Positions 10,531 through 18,886 of a stretch of 32,762 nucleotides of DNA are shown in pieces (position 1 is the first letter of the stretch; the number at the start of each line of letters is the position of its first letter). Origin of the DNA: a virus. The position numbers and the translations under genes were made by a program. The DNA is taken from positions 1-32,762 of IMG/VR virus record IMGVR_UViG_3300036944_001037, one strand, 5' to 3'. Under the pieces are notes generated by a model that saw only the letters and a list, made by a program, of their open reading frames with translations, did no database searches and was not told the DNA's origin.

Positions 10531-10893
10531 ATGGCAAATCCAAACATAGTAGCAGTAGCATCCATTTATGGAAAAACGCAAGTTGTTAATCTAACTACAA
10601 CTACATCTGACGTAATCACCAACAGTTCGGCAAGTGATACAGTTATTAAATTGAATACAGTATTATTAAGTAATTATACAGCCAATGCTGTAGAAGCAAC
10701 TGTAATGATTAATCGTAGCTCGACTGTGTACTACCTAGCCGGAGCTGTTGTTGTTCCTGCTAAATCCACACTAGTTTTGATAGCTAAAGACTCAATGATT
10801 TATCTAGAAGAAGGTGATGTACTACAAGCAAATACATCTACAAACTCTGCATTATCTCTAACAGTCTCTTACGAATTAATTGGTAGCGAATAA
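10531..10893 (+). CDS. Hypothetical phage structural protein
   Basis: 120 residues, MANPNIVAVASIYGKTQVV onwards. The ATG lies 6 bases after GGAG and one base after the previous stop. The protein alternates short beta-like stretches rich in T, S, N and V (VVNLTTTTSDVITNSS, ATVMINRSSTVYYLAG, VVPAKSTLVLIAKDS, YLEEGDVLQANTS, LSLTVSYELIG). This resembles small beta-sandwich virion proteins that follow fibre genes in marine phages. No catalytic motif, signal peptide or membrane segment is seen. The structural role is inferred from position and composition. Confidence 0.62.
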   Translation: MANPNIVAVASIYGKTQVVNLTTTTSDVITNSSASDTVIKLNTVLLSNYTANAVEATVMINRSSTVYYLAGAVVVPAKSTLVLIAKDSMIYLEEGDVLQANTSTNSALSLTVSYELIGSE

Positions 10894-10894
10894 T

Positions 10895-11908
10895 ATGAGA
10901 ACCAGAAGTAACTATGGCATTATTGGAGAAGTCCAGACATTGACTTCCGGGTCTACTGCTGGCAGGGTATACGGTGCAGACGATCAAATGATTGGTAAAA
11001 GAAGAAATGCTTGGGCTTCGTTATTTACACCATCACTAGTAGCGGAAGTATATAACTCATCTACAGCTTCACCTTCTACTGGTACATTTACCGTGCCAGC
11101 AGGTGCAACTTACATTTACGTTTTTGCAGCAGCTGGTGGTGGCGGTGGTGGTATGGGTCTTTATCGAGACAACGGTGCTGCCGGCGGTGGTGGTGGTGCA
11201 GCAAACCTATCTGGTTATAAAATTGCAGTGACTCCAGGAGAGACCATTTCTTACTCTGTGGGTAATGGTGCTAGAAGCCGAGCTAGTGATGGTAGTGGCA
11301 CTGGATTCAGCGGGGCAGCAACTACTCTAACTCGTACCGCAACTAATATTTTTAACTTATCTGGTGGTGCTGGGGGCTCCGAGAATGGAGGCGGTGGAGG
11401 TGCTGGAGGTGCAAATAATGGTTATGGAGTTTCCGGTGGCGGTGGCGGTGGTGGTGGTCAGCGTAATGGCTCACCTTCTGGTGTTGGCGTTGATCAAACA
11501 AATGGATGTGCTGGTGGCGGTGGCGGTGGTGGACACTTAGGCAATAAGCCTGGCTCAGCTGGTGGAACAAGTGGAGTAAGTGTTGGCCCACATCAGTTTG
11601 GTCCTATCACTATTGCATTTGCTGGAAGTGCAGGCGGTGCTGCAGGAACTCCGCAAGCAAGCGGTAACGCTCCTCCAGGAAATGTAGGGCTAGCATACGG
11701 TGGTTATGGTAGTGCCCAAGATAGTAACACAGGCGGTGGTGGTGGTGCTGGTGCTGGTATACAGCCTACAGTTAATGGTACACCAGCAGCAAGTTTTCAT
11801 GGCGGCGGTGGCGGCGGTTATCGTTCATATATTACTGGAGATGCTACACCCCTATATGATGGTCGCGGCGGTGGCGGATTTTTGATTGTCGTAGCGTCTG
11901 ATACATAA
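10895..11908 (+). CDS. Glycine-rich adhesin-like virion protein (second copy type)
   Basis: 337 residues from the ATG at 10895, just after the previous stop; an upstream TTG at 10880 would extend it into the preceding gene and is less likely. The N-terminus (MRTRSNYGIIGEVQTLTS, then DDQMIGKRRNAWASLF) resembles a phage attachment segment. From about residue 65 a PAGATYIYVFAAAGGGGGG segment begins a long glycine-rich region with [17 protein letters not shown], homologous in layout to the protein at 6965. Blocks of six or more glycines recur through the region, and it ends GRGGGGFLIVVASDT. It probably folds as packed poly-glycine helices and may serve as an alternative adhesin. No separate C-terminal domain follows, unlike the first copy. 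Confidence 0.72.
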   Translation: MRTRSNYGIIGEVQTLTSGSTAGRVYGADDQMIGKRRNAWASLFTPSLVAEVYNSSTASPSTGTFTVPAGATYIYVFAAAGGGGGGMGLYRDNGAAGGGGGAANLSGYKIAVTPGETISYSVGNGARSRASDGSGTGFSGAATTLTRTATNIFNLSGGAGGSENGGGGGAGGANNGYGVSGGGGGGGGQRNGSPSGVGVDQTNGCAGGGGGGGHLGNKPGSAGGTSGVSVGPHQFGPITIAFAGSAGGAAGTPQASGNAPPGNVGLAYGGYGSAQDSNTGGGGGAGAGIQPTVNGTPAASFHGGGGGGYRSYITGDATPLYDGRGGGGFLIVVASDT

Positions 11909-11943
11909 ACCGGCCAACGGCCACGAACTAGATAGGAATATAA

Positions 11944-14541
11944 ATGACAACAAAAATAAGTAGAAGTAACATTCAAGCAGAGACGCTAAGCACACTTGAT
12001 GGTGGTGGCGGTAGTGGTGGCCCTAAAATTACTGCTATCCAGGTAACAGATAACAGCTACACCGTTCTTGACGATACTGCGGTTGCTTTAACAGGTGGAT
12101 ACATAAAGATCACTGGAAGCGGGTTTGCATCCGGTTGCCGTGTACTGATAAATAATACTCCTGCAGCCAGCGTTACTTTTGTCAACAGCACAACAGTACG
12201 CGCTCAAGTTGCTGCTAGGGATGCGGGTACATATCTTGTGTACTTGGTTAACACAGACGGCGGCGTCGCAATTGCAGTAGATGGTTTAACGTATAGTGAT
12301 ACGCCAACATGGTCAACAAGTAGTAGTCTAAGTACACAACAAACAGACTCCCCCATTAGTATACAGTTAAGCGCAGCTTCAGCACAAACGTTTACACTGA
12401 ATGCAAGCAGCACGCTACCTGCAGGCCTAACGTTATCAAGCGGTGGTTTATTGAGTGGTACTATTTCAGTTGCTCAAGCAACTACATACAGTTTTACGAT
12501 AAATGCTATTGATAATGAAAATCAAGATAGCCCAAGAACATTCAGTTTACTCGTAGCTGTGGCAATACTGGATCCGTATTTTTCGTCGACATCTTTATTG
12601 ATACCAGGCGTTGGATCAAATAATGGAACCAATAGTACTTTTTTAGACTCTAGCAGCAATAATTTTACTATCACTCGTAACGGAGACGCAATCCAAGGAA
12701 CCTTCTCTCCTTTTAGTGCAACCGGATGGAGTAATTACTTTGATGGCGCGGGGGGTTATTTAAGCGTACCTGATAGCGATACGTTTGATGGGTTTACTGG
12801 CGATTTTACTATTGAATTCTGGGTTAATTTTTCAACAGTAAGTGGAGCTGTACTATCTAAAGGCTGGAATGCAGGCAACACCTTTTCACCATATTTATTT
12901 TTAGTATCTAGTGGAAATTTAGTGTTATATGCATCAAGTAGTTCAGCATGGGACATTGCTACTTCTGTAACTATTATTCCATCAGTTGCTGCAAACACTT
13001 GGTATCATGTTGCTATTTCTAGATCGGGTAGCTCACTGCGATTATTTGCAAACGGGGTATTAGCAAATACAATTACTACAAGTGCAACATTTTATAATAG
13101 TCCATGGCCACTTACTATAGGGTCTGGACAAGACGGGTTTACGTCAATGGGCGGTGGGTACGTGTCAAATGTTCGTATAGTTAAAGGTACAGCACTTTAT
13201 ACTTCAGCATTCACTCCAAGCACATACCCACTGACGGTAGTTACCAATACGTCCTTACTGACATGCCAATCAAATAGATTTAAAGATAATTCAACCAATA
13301 ATTTTACTGTGACTCGTAACGGGAACGTGAATATAAAATCATTAAGCCCTTTTAATCCCAGTATACCATATAGCGCCAATGCTGTAGGCGGCAGTTGTTA
13401 CTTTGATGGTAGTGGAGATTATTTAACAATTCCTACTAATGCTGCGTTTGACTTTGGAACTGGTGACTTTACTGTAGAAGCTTGGGTGTACTTAAATTCT
13501 GGAGTATCGGAGTTTGCTTTGTTAAGTGGCAGCGCAATCCAGTCCAGCGATCTAGTTTACTATGCTAATAGTTTACGTTTTGGACGCAATAATACGGCGT
13601 GGGACACTACATTTGATTATACTTTTCTACCCAACCAATGGTACCATGTTGCGTTCGTAAAAGCTAGTGGTAATGCTAAAGCTTTTGTGAATGGAGTACA
13701 AATAGGAAGTGCAGGAAATGGGATCGAGTATGGTTCAGTTGGAGGAAATGTTATTATAGGTGCTTCTAGAGATCTATCTAGAGCGTTTCCTGGATACCTT
13801 TCTAACTACCGTATTGTTAAAGGTACAGCAGTATATACTAGTAATTTTACCCCTCCTACAAGCCCGGTTACCGCCATTGCAAATACTAGCTTACTGTTAA
13901 AATTTGCCAATCATAATATTGCCGATGCAACTTCTCGTAATTTAATAAGACCTGTAAATGATGCAAAAATATCAACCGCGCAAAGTAAGTTTAGTGGTAC
14001 AGGTGGTGGTAGTAGCATATATTTTGATGGTAGTGATGCTTTAGACGTTAGACTAGACAATATGCCATACTTATTAACTGATTTCCCTAAATCGGGATTT
14101 ATCGGAACACTTGAAGCATGGATAAGGCTAGACGCCTTAGAGTCTCCAAGATCTTGTCTGTTTAGTTATTGGTATAATAGTAATGGTTGGACTCTTGATG
14201 TCAATCCGAACGGGGATTTATTCTTTAGTATTAATGGCGGCGGTAATACTATCTTGCTTTCTCCAAATAAAATAACGACTGGAGCATGGCATCACGTGGC
14301 TATGGTTAACACAGGAAGCGCTATAAAATATTATCTCAATGGGGTTTATTCAGGTGAAAGCACTAATGCAACTGTAAGTGGTCCTATATATAGTGGGGGT
14401 CTAGGTCCTTTTTATATTGGAAATCGTGTGGATATGTCTCTGCCAACACGAGGATACATGAGCAATATACGTTTAACACGCGGCGTTGCAAGGTACACAG
14501 CAAACTTTACCCCACCTACAGACCCATTCCCAGTTCAGTAA
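11944..14541 (+). CDS. IPT/Ig-like and triple LamG-like (concanavalin A-type) virion protein
   Basis: 865 residues; the ATG at 11944 follows AGGAA. After MTTKISRSNIQAETLSTLDG and a short Gly linker comes an IPT/TIG-like segment (about 28-115, with GGYIKITGSGFASGCRVLI) and a putative Ig-like segment (about 120-205, with LPAGLTLSSGGLLSGT). Three LamG/concanavalin A-like domains follow, around 205-435, 436-665 and 690-865. Each has a YFDG start, an IEFWVNF/VEAWVYL/LEAWIRL strand, a WYHVA or WHHVA strand, a FANGV/FVNGV/YLNGV turn and an SNxRIVKG or SNIRLTRG end. Such domains commonly bind glycans. A surface or tail-associated carbohydrate-binding role is inferred. Confidence 0.78.
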   Translation: MTTKISRSNIQAETLSTLDGGGGSGGPKITAIQVTDNSYTVLDDTAVALTGGYIKITGSGFASGCRVLINNTPAASVTFVNSTTVRAQVAARDAGTYLVYLVNTDGGVAIAVDGLTYSDTPTWSTSSSLSTQQTDSPISIQLSAASAQTFTLNASSTLPAGLTLSSGGLLSGTISVAQATTYSFTINAIDNENQDSPRTFSLLVAVAILDPYFSSTSLLIPGVGSNNGTNSTFLDSSSNNFTITRNGDAIQGTFSPFSATGWSNYFDGAGGYLSVPDSDTFDGFTGDFTIEFWVNFSTVSGAVLSKGWNAGNTFSPYLFLVSSGNLVLYASSSSAWDIATSVTIIPSVAANTWYHVAISRSGSSLRLFANGVLANTITTSATFYNSPWPLTIGSGQDGFTSMGGGYVSNVRIVKGTALYTSAFTPSTYPLTVVTNTSLLTCQSNRFKDNSTNNFTVTRNGNVNIKSLSPFNPSIPYSANAVGGSCYFDGSGDYLTIPTNAAFDFGTGDFTVEAWVYLNSGVSEFALLSGSAIQSSDLVYYANSLRFGRNNTAWDTTFDYTFLPNQWYHVAFVKASGNAKAFVNGVQIGSAGNGIEYGSVGGNVIIGASRDLSRAFPGYLSNYRIVKGTAVYTSNFTPPTSPVTAIANTSLLLKFANHNIADATSRNLIRPVNDAKISTAQSKFSGTGGGSSIYFDGSDALDVRLDNMPYLLTDFPKSGFIGTLEAWIRLDALESPRSCLFSYWYNSNGWTLDVNPNGDLFFSINGGGNTILLSPNKITTGAWHHVAMVNTGSAIKYYLNGVYSGESTNATVSGPIYSGGLGPFYIGNRVDMSLPTRGYMSNIRLTRGVARYTANFTPPTDPFPVQ

Positions 14542-14556
14542 AGGTAATTATTTAAA

Positions 14557-14976
14557 ATGTTTTTTATTTTTAAATTTATACCAGACCTATTTTGGCTGGT
14601 ATTGTTAATAGCCGGATTATCCGGCTATTTTCTAAGCCACTTGATTCCGGTAAAAACATACGTTTTACCTATAAAAATTATAAGTGGTGTGGTAGTACTT
14701 TTAACAATTTTTGTTTTTGGCATGTTATACTGCGACAACACCTGGAAAGCGGCGGCTGCTGAGCTTGAAGCCAAAGTACGGGCCGCAGAGGCACAAAGTG
14801 CCGCCACTAATGAAACTATCAAAGAAAAGTTAGTTGTTAAAACTCAAATTATAAAACAACGTGGGGCAGACATAGTACAATACATAGACCGTGAAGTAAC
14901 AAAACACGACGCAGGTTGTGTAATCCCACCAGAGTTTGTTAATGTACATAATCGTGCTGCGGAGCCACCAAAATGA
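14557..14976 (+). CDS. Inner-membrane spanin-like lysis protein (Rz-like)
   Basis: 139 residues. Two hydrophobic segments (about 8-30 and 38-60) are followed by a helical, coiled-coil-prone periplasmic stretch (about 62-115, AAAAELEAKVRAAEAQSAAT onwards) and the ending CVIPPEFVNVHNRAAEPPK, a tail typical of Rz-like i-spanins. It would pair with the lipoprotein encoded next to bridge inner and outer membranes at lysis. The following gene starts inside its stop (ATGA), the usual i-spanin/o-spanin linkage. A single membrane segment is more common in Rz; the second one here is unusual. A perfect hairpin lies within codons about 17-25. Confidence 0.72.
   Translation: MFFIFKFIPDLFWLVLLIAGLSGYFLSHLIPVKTYVLPIKIISGVVVLLTIFVFGMLYCDNTWKAAAAELEAKVRAAEAQSAATNETIKEKLVVKTQIIKQRGADIVQYIDREVTKHDAGCVIPPEFVNVHNRAAEPPK
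14607..14629 (+). terminator. Terminator-like perfect hairpin inside the i-spanin gene
   Basis: AATAGCCGGA (14607-14616), loop TTA, TCCGGCTATT (14620-14629): ten perfect base pairs with a three-base loop, followed by TTC, giving a short T run. It lies about 50 bases into the coding sequence. Whether it ends or slows transcription is not known; it could be an attenuator of lysis gene expression or a chance product of the leucine/glycine codons. Confidence 0.45.
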
Positions 14977-15239
14977 AACTATTAATATTAGTTACCGCAC
15001 TACTTGTTAGCGGATGCTCCACAGTAGTGCCAGTTACACAGCGTTGGCCAGAACCACCTGGCTTACAAAGCCTACAACCGTGTCTTGAGCTTAAAAAACT
15101 TGAAGAATCAGCAACACTTAGTGGCGTAGCTACTACAGTAACCGGTAACTATACCGAATACTACCAGTGTGCTGTTAAGTTAGCTGCATGGCAAGAGTGG
15201 TACGCTAAACAACAAATTATTCACCAAGGACTTCGATGA
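14973..15239 (+). CDS. Outer-membrane spanin-like lipoprotein (Rz1-like)
   Basis: 88 residues. MKLLILVTALLVSGCSTVVP is a lipoprotein signal peptide with lipobox LVSGC (lipidated Cys15). The mature part opens with TQRWPEPPGLQSLQ, Pro-containing as in Rz1 proteins, and carries two more cysteines (CLEL, CAVKL). Together with the preceding gene it forms a two-component spanin pair that fuses inner and outer membranes as the last step of lysis in Gram-negative hosts. The ATG overlaps the i-spanin stop, and the endolysin start overlaps this stop. Confidence 0.75.
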   Translation: MKLLILVTALLVSGCSTVVPVTQRWPEPPGLQSLQPCLELKKLEESATLSGVATTVTGNYTEYYQCAVKLAAWQEWYAKQQIIHQGLR

Positions 15240-15865
15240 CACATCAATTAAGCTATGCTGAATTACAGCAGCTAATACCAAAAAATCCTTACATTAAGCA
15301 GTGGCATAACGCACTAGCACAGCTACTGCCAGACTACGAAATTAATACACCACAGCGAATTGCAGCTTTTATTGCTCAGTGTGCCCATGAAAGTGGCGGA
15401 TTTATTGCACTAAAAGAAAATTTAAACTACAAAGCGGCTACGCTACGTAAAATTTTTCCCAAGTACTTTCCAACGGACGCATTGGCGCAGCAATATGCTG
15501 CGCTGCCGGATAAACAAGCCGCCATTGCTAATTTGGTATACGCAAATCGCATGGGTAATGGTGGTCCTGAAAGTGGTGACGGTTATCGCTATTGTGGGCG
15601 TGGGCTAATTCAGTTAACCGGCAAAGACAACTACTCGTGGTTTGCCGCTAGCTTAGAGATTAGCGTTGAAGAGGCTGCTGAGTACTTAGAAACATTTGAA
15701 GGTGCTGCGCAAAGTGCTTGCTGGTTCTGGGAAACAAACAAGCTAAACCAGTGGGCCGATAAAGGTGATATCCTAACATTAACCAAGCGTATTAATGGTG
15801 GTACTATTGGACTAGAAGATCGCATTAAGCATTATGAGCATGCCCTGCATGTGCTAGGAGTATAA
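15236..15865 (+). CDS. Endolysin, glycoside hydrolase family 19 (chitinase-like)
   Basis: 209 residues, a single catalytic domain without a cell-wall-binding module or signal peptide, the usual size for GH19 endolysins of Gram-negative phages. AQCAHESGGF holds the likely general acid Glu52. ENLNY places Glu61 nine residues later, the same spacing as the catalytic acids reported for the SPN1S endolysin. GNGGPESGDGYRYCGRGLIQ and LTGKDNY are the family's substrate-cleft block. It cleaves the sugar backbone of peptidoglycan. The ATG overlaps the o-spanin stop and follows AAGGA at 5 bases. No holin is obvious next to it; candidates are the small membrane proteins further downstream. Confidence 0.92.
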   Translation: MTHQLSYAELQQLIPKNPYIKQWHNALAQLLPDYEINTPQRIAAFIAQCAHESGGFIALKENLNYKAATLRKIFPKYFPTDALAQQYAALPDKQAAIANLVYANRMGNGGPESGDGYRYCGRGLIQLTGKDNYSWFAASLEISVEEAAEYLETFEGAAQSACWFWETNKLNQWADKGDILTLTKRINGGTIGLEDRIKHYEHALHVLGV

Positions 15866-15866
15866 C

Positions 15867-16349
15867 ATGATTAAAAAGTTTTTAGTTGGTTTAAGTATAT
15901 TAGTTTCAGGTAGCTTACTAGCTCAGTCTGACCCTATTGTTACTGATTCTACTTCACGCAGTACAAGTGCTAGCACTAGTAGTAGCGTTAGCGATACCAC
16001 CGTTAAATCTCCACCACCAACAGCAGTAGCGCCTGCTATAACTGTTATTAACAGCGACGTGTGTGCTGTTGGATACTCTGGAGCAGCTCAAACTCAGATT
16101 TTAGGTATTTCTTTTGGAGCTACCACAACAGACAAAAACTGCGAAAGACTTAAACTAGCCAGGTCAATATACGACATGGGTATGAAAGTAGCTGCAGTTG
16201 CGGTTATGTGTCAAGACGAACGAGTATTTTCAGCAATGATAAACGCAGGAACACCTTGTCCAGTAGATGGAAAGATTGGTGAGCAAGCTCGTGAAATCTG
16301 GGAAGCTGAACCAGCACGTCAACCACAAAAAGTAAAAAGCAAGGACTAA
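15867..16349 (+). CDS. Conserved exported phage protein, four cysteines
   Basis: 160 residues. MIKKFLVGLSILVSGSLLAQ is a clear Sec signal peptide, cleaved near LLAQ-SD. A Ser/Thr-rich and Pro-rich spacer (about 22-58) follows. Then comes a compact domain with CAVGYSGAAQTQILGISFG, NCERLKLARSIYDMGMKVAA, MCQDERVFSAMINAGTPCP and a charged tail; four cysteines could form two disulfides in the periplasm. I recall similar domains in other environmental phage proteins but know of no assigned function. The ATG follows AGGAG one base after the endolysin stop. Lysis support, superinfection exclusion or a virion role are all possible. Confidence 0.65.
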   Translation: MIKKFLVGLSILVSGSLLAQSDPIVTDSTSRSTSASTSSSVSDTTVKSPPPTAVAPAITVINSDVCAVGYSGAAQTQILGISFGATTTDKNCERLKLARSIYDMGMKVAAVAVMCQDERVFSAMINAGTPCPVDGKIGEQAREIWEAEPARQPQKVKSKD

Positions 16350-16352
16350 GCC

Positions 16353-18317
16353 GTGAAAACGCTGGTTAAAGTCCTGCTAAGTTGCCTGCTAAGCTATTCA
16401 CTAGCACATGCACAAATAGTGACAGTTCCGATTCCTGGTAGTCCACTGTCATTAAATGTTATAGCTAACCCACAACCACTACAAAACATAAATACTAATC
16501 CAGCAGCCACTAGGTACCAACTGTGGGATGATGGCTCTGCCAATGTTCCACTACCTTTTACGTTTCCGTTTTTTGATAGAACATTTAATGATTCTACTAT
16601 GTACAGCAACGGAGCAGTACAGTTTGGGCCCTATAATTCTGGAAATAATACTTTTTGTTGTAGTGGGATTACTATTGATCGAAATACTCCAGCTGCATAT
16701 AACTACAGTATTTTAATGATGCAGACTGATATGTATGGGTCAACTGGATCTAATCATTACTCTCTTGGCACTGCCAATACTATGACTTATGGTTGGTACG
16801 GTGTCGAGCGTTTAGGAGATTCTGCCAATAAAACCAGCTTTGAGCTAAAAATTGATAGTTCTGGTGGTATAGACATGCGTTGGACTGGTGCGCTAATTAC
16901 CATGAATACTCCAGCTATTGGTGTAATTGGAGATGCTTCACGAGGCGAGTTTGCAATTATACAGCAAGGTAGTACTGGTCAGGTGGTAAATATTCCAGGA
17001 TTGACTCAAGTGACTACTGGTCCTGGTGTTGAGGTAGTTGTTGATCCTTGTGTATCAAATCCACTACATGCCCCGACTTGTGCTGGGTATCAAGCAGCTT
17101 ATCTAATACAGCAATGTTCTGCTAATCCACTATATTCAACTTCTTGCTCAGGATACGAGTCTGCGTATACAACTAGTCAATGTGCTATTAATCCACTATA
17201 CAGTACATCTTGTAGCGGGTATCAAAATGCCTACTACCAGCAGCAGTGTTCAATAAACCCATTGTATGATGTAAATTGCCCTGGATATGCAAGAGCGTAC
17301 TTAGATCAACAGTGCTCTTTGAACCCAATGTATTCTACTACGTGTTCTGGTTACGCTACTGCGTATAAAGCCCAGCAGTGTTCAATAAATGCTTTATATG
17401 CTACGGACTGTCCTGGATACGCCACTGCTTATAAAAATCAGCAGTGTTCAATAAGTGCTTTATATGCAACCGACTGTCCTGGATATGCCACTGCGTATAA
17501 AACTCAGCAATGTTCAATAAATGCCTTATATGCTACGGACTGTCCTGGATACGATGTTGCTTATTTAAAATCTAAGTGTATTATTGACTCACTATATAGT
17601 AATAAGTGTGAAGGTTATGCTACCGCTTATGCTATAAAGTACTTAACTAATACTAGTAACTCTGCAGCTGTAAATTCTGCACTATCAAATACTGCAGCTA
17701 CTAAAGCAAACGACCCGGCTAATACTGTTGTTGCTACTGATGCACCTAGTACTACTATATCCACGGACGGTAGTGTTTCTACTGGAGTATCTCCAACTGG
17801 TGATGTAAACGTTGATAAAGCAATATCAACAAAACCAGCATCAGCTAGTGGAGGTTCCCCTGCAGCTCCTGTACAATTAGTATCTGCACCACCGGCCGCA
17901 CCTGCACCACCAGCACAAAAACAGGAAGCAAAACCAGCAGGCCCTCAGCAAACACAATCTGCTGATGCGGGAGGTCCTAAGCCTGCACCAACTGCTCGTC
18001 AAGAAGTACAAGCCAAACGTGAAGCTGCTGCAAAAGCCAAAGCTGTAGAGTCGGGTAAAGCTTTAGCTGCTAGTATAGGTAAAGCTAATGATATGGAGCA
18101 GCAAAAACAGGTGCAAAATCTAGTTATTGAAGCTATGGGGTATACTCCTGGTTTTGATACATACTCAAAAGCAATTTTACAAGATGCTGTTGCGTATAAA
18201 CCGTTCACAATTTACGGCAGTCAAAAAACCATAGATAACCGTAGTAATTTAAAGCTATTTAGCGGTAATGATTCGCTACATAATCAAATGGTAGAATTAC
18301 AGTATAAAGGAAAGTAA
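16353..18317 (+). CDS. Exported protein with nine 22-residue cysteine repeats
   Basis: 654 residues, GTG start at 16353 after AAGGA. Signal peptide MKTLVKVLLSCLLSYSLAHA. Residues about 22-228 form a beta-rich N-terminal domain (LPFTFPFFDRTFNDSTMYSN, GAVQFGPYN). Residues about 233-430 hold nine tandem repeats of the form C-(S/A)-x-N-(P/A)-L-Y-x3-C-x-G-Y-x2-A-Y-x2-Q-Q, two cysteines each. A low-complexity Ala/Pro/Thr linker with AAPAPPAQKQ follows (about 431-570), then a helical charged stretch and a C-terminal domain ending MVELQYKGK. Secretion and regular Cys pairs suggest a disulfide-braced rod outside the cytoplasm. Function unknown; a virion or cell-surface role is possible. Confidence 0.7.
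   Translation: MKTLVKVLLSCLLSYSLAHAQIVTVPIPGSPLSLNVIANPQPLQNINTNPAATRYQLWDDGSANVPLPFTFPFFDRTFNDSTMYSNGAVQFGPYNSGNNTFCCSGITIDRNTPAAYNYSILMMQTDMYGSTGSNHYSLGTANTMTYGWYGVERLGDSANKTSFELKIDSSGGIDMRWTGALITMNTPAIGVIGDASRGEFAIIQQGSTGQVVNIPGLTQVTTGPGVEVVVDPCVSNPLHAPTCAGYQAAYLIQQCSANPLYSTSCSGYESAYTTSQCAINPLYSTSCSGYQNAYYQQQCSINPLYDVNCPGYARAYLDQQCSLNPMYSTTCSGYATAYKAQQCSINALYATDCPGYATAYKNQQCSISALYATDCPGYATAYKTQQCSINALYATDCPGYDVAYLKSKCIIDSLYSNKCEGYATAYAIKYLTNTSNSAAVNSALSNTAATKANDPANTVVATDAPSTTISTDGSVSTGVSPTGDVNVDKAISTKPASASGGSPAAPVQLVSAPPAAPAPPAQKQEAKPAGPQQTQSADAGGPKPAPTARQEVQAKREAAAKAKAVESGKALAASIGKANDMEQQKQVQNLVIEAMGYTPGFDTYSKAILQDAVAYKPFTIYGSQKTIDNRSNLKLFSGNDSLHNQMVELQYKGK
17049..17642 (+). repeat. Nine tandem 66-bp repeats
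   Basis: Nine in-frame repeat units of 22 codons. Units six to eight (about 17379-17576) are almost identical at DNA level, centred on words such as CAGTGTTCAATAAATGC and GACTGTCCTGGATA, while the outer units have diverged. The pattern fits recent duplication in the middle of an older array. Confidence 0.8.
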
Positions 18318-18319
18318 TT

Positions 18320-18886
18320 ATGTCCGAAGAAATCAAAAACGTCAACGCTAAAATTGACAGCATGGAAGCTGCTACAAAAAAGTATGCTAGTAAAGATACT
18401 GTTATTAGTATTGGTGGATATGAGTTTACTCCTGCCAAGCTTATGGTTGCGTTTACCTTAGTAAGCTCCCTTCTTGGTGGGTTATATGGAGCCTTTGAAG
18501 TATACAAAGACTACCAAGGAATGAAAAAGAAAATTGCAGAGTACGTATCACCAGACTTATCAGAATTTGATAAGCGCCTGGCAGTAATTGAAGAAAACTC
18601 TTCCAAAACAACTGACTATACTCGTGATATTAAAACAGATTTAAAAGCAGATATTCGTCGTAATGAGACACTAACGGAACAAATTGAACGTGCTGTTAAG
18701 CTAACTCAACGTGAAGCGGACCAAGACTTAAAGCTTTTAACTAAAAACGTCGAACAATCAATTCAGCGTACTCGCGACGATATGGATAAGTTAAAACGAG
18801 ATACTGATACTAAGATTGAAAAGCTAAATAGCTCAGTAGATTCTAAGATTCAGAAAGCTATTGATAACCCACTAGCAGGTAAATAA
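18320..18886 (+). CDS. Membrane-anchored coiled-coil protein
   Basis: 188 residues; the ATG follows AAGGAAAG. The N-terminus is helical and charged (MSEEIKNVNAKIDSMEAATK). One hydrophobic segment lies at about 37-58 (PAKLMVAFTLVSSLLGGLYG). After it comes a long charged helical stretch, about 65-188, rich in K, E, D and R with heptad-like spacing (SEFDKRLAVIEENS, LTEQIERAVKLTQREADQDL, RTRDDMDKLKRDTDTKIEKL), ending IQKAIDNPLAGK. This looks like a membrane anchor with a coiled coil; no family is recognised. The next gene starts within its stop (TAATG). A holin-associated or envelope role is speculative. Confidence 0.65.
   Translation: MSEEIKNVNAKIDSMEAATKKYASKDTVISIGGYEFTPAKLMVAFTLVSSLLGGLYGAFEVYKDYQGMKKKIAEYVSPDLSEFDKRLAVIEENSSKTTDYTRDIKTDLKADIRRNETLTEQIERAVKLTQREADQDLKLLTKNVEQSIQRTRDDMDKLKRDTDTKIEKLNSSVDSKIQKAIDNPLAGK

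Noticed and set aside
10880-10894. TTG start for the second glycine-rich protein
   Set aside because: It overlaps the previous gene; the ATG at 10895 sits directly after the previous stop and gives a sensible N-terminus.
11352-11591. Minus-strand His/Gln-rich frame opposite the glycine-rich gene
   Set aside because: Shadow of glycine codon runs; no start context.
11909-11943. GGCC-AAC-GGCC hairpin before the LamG-like gene as a terminator
   Set aside because: The stem is only four to five pairs and has no T run.
11937-11946. T4-type late promoter (TATAAATG)
   Set aside because: It overlaps the ATG itself and differs from TATAAATA; a late promoter would lie well upstream.
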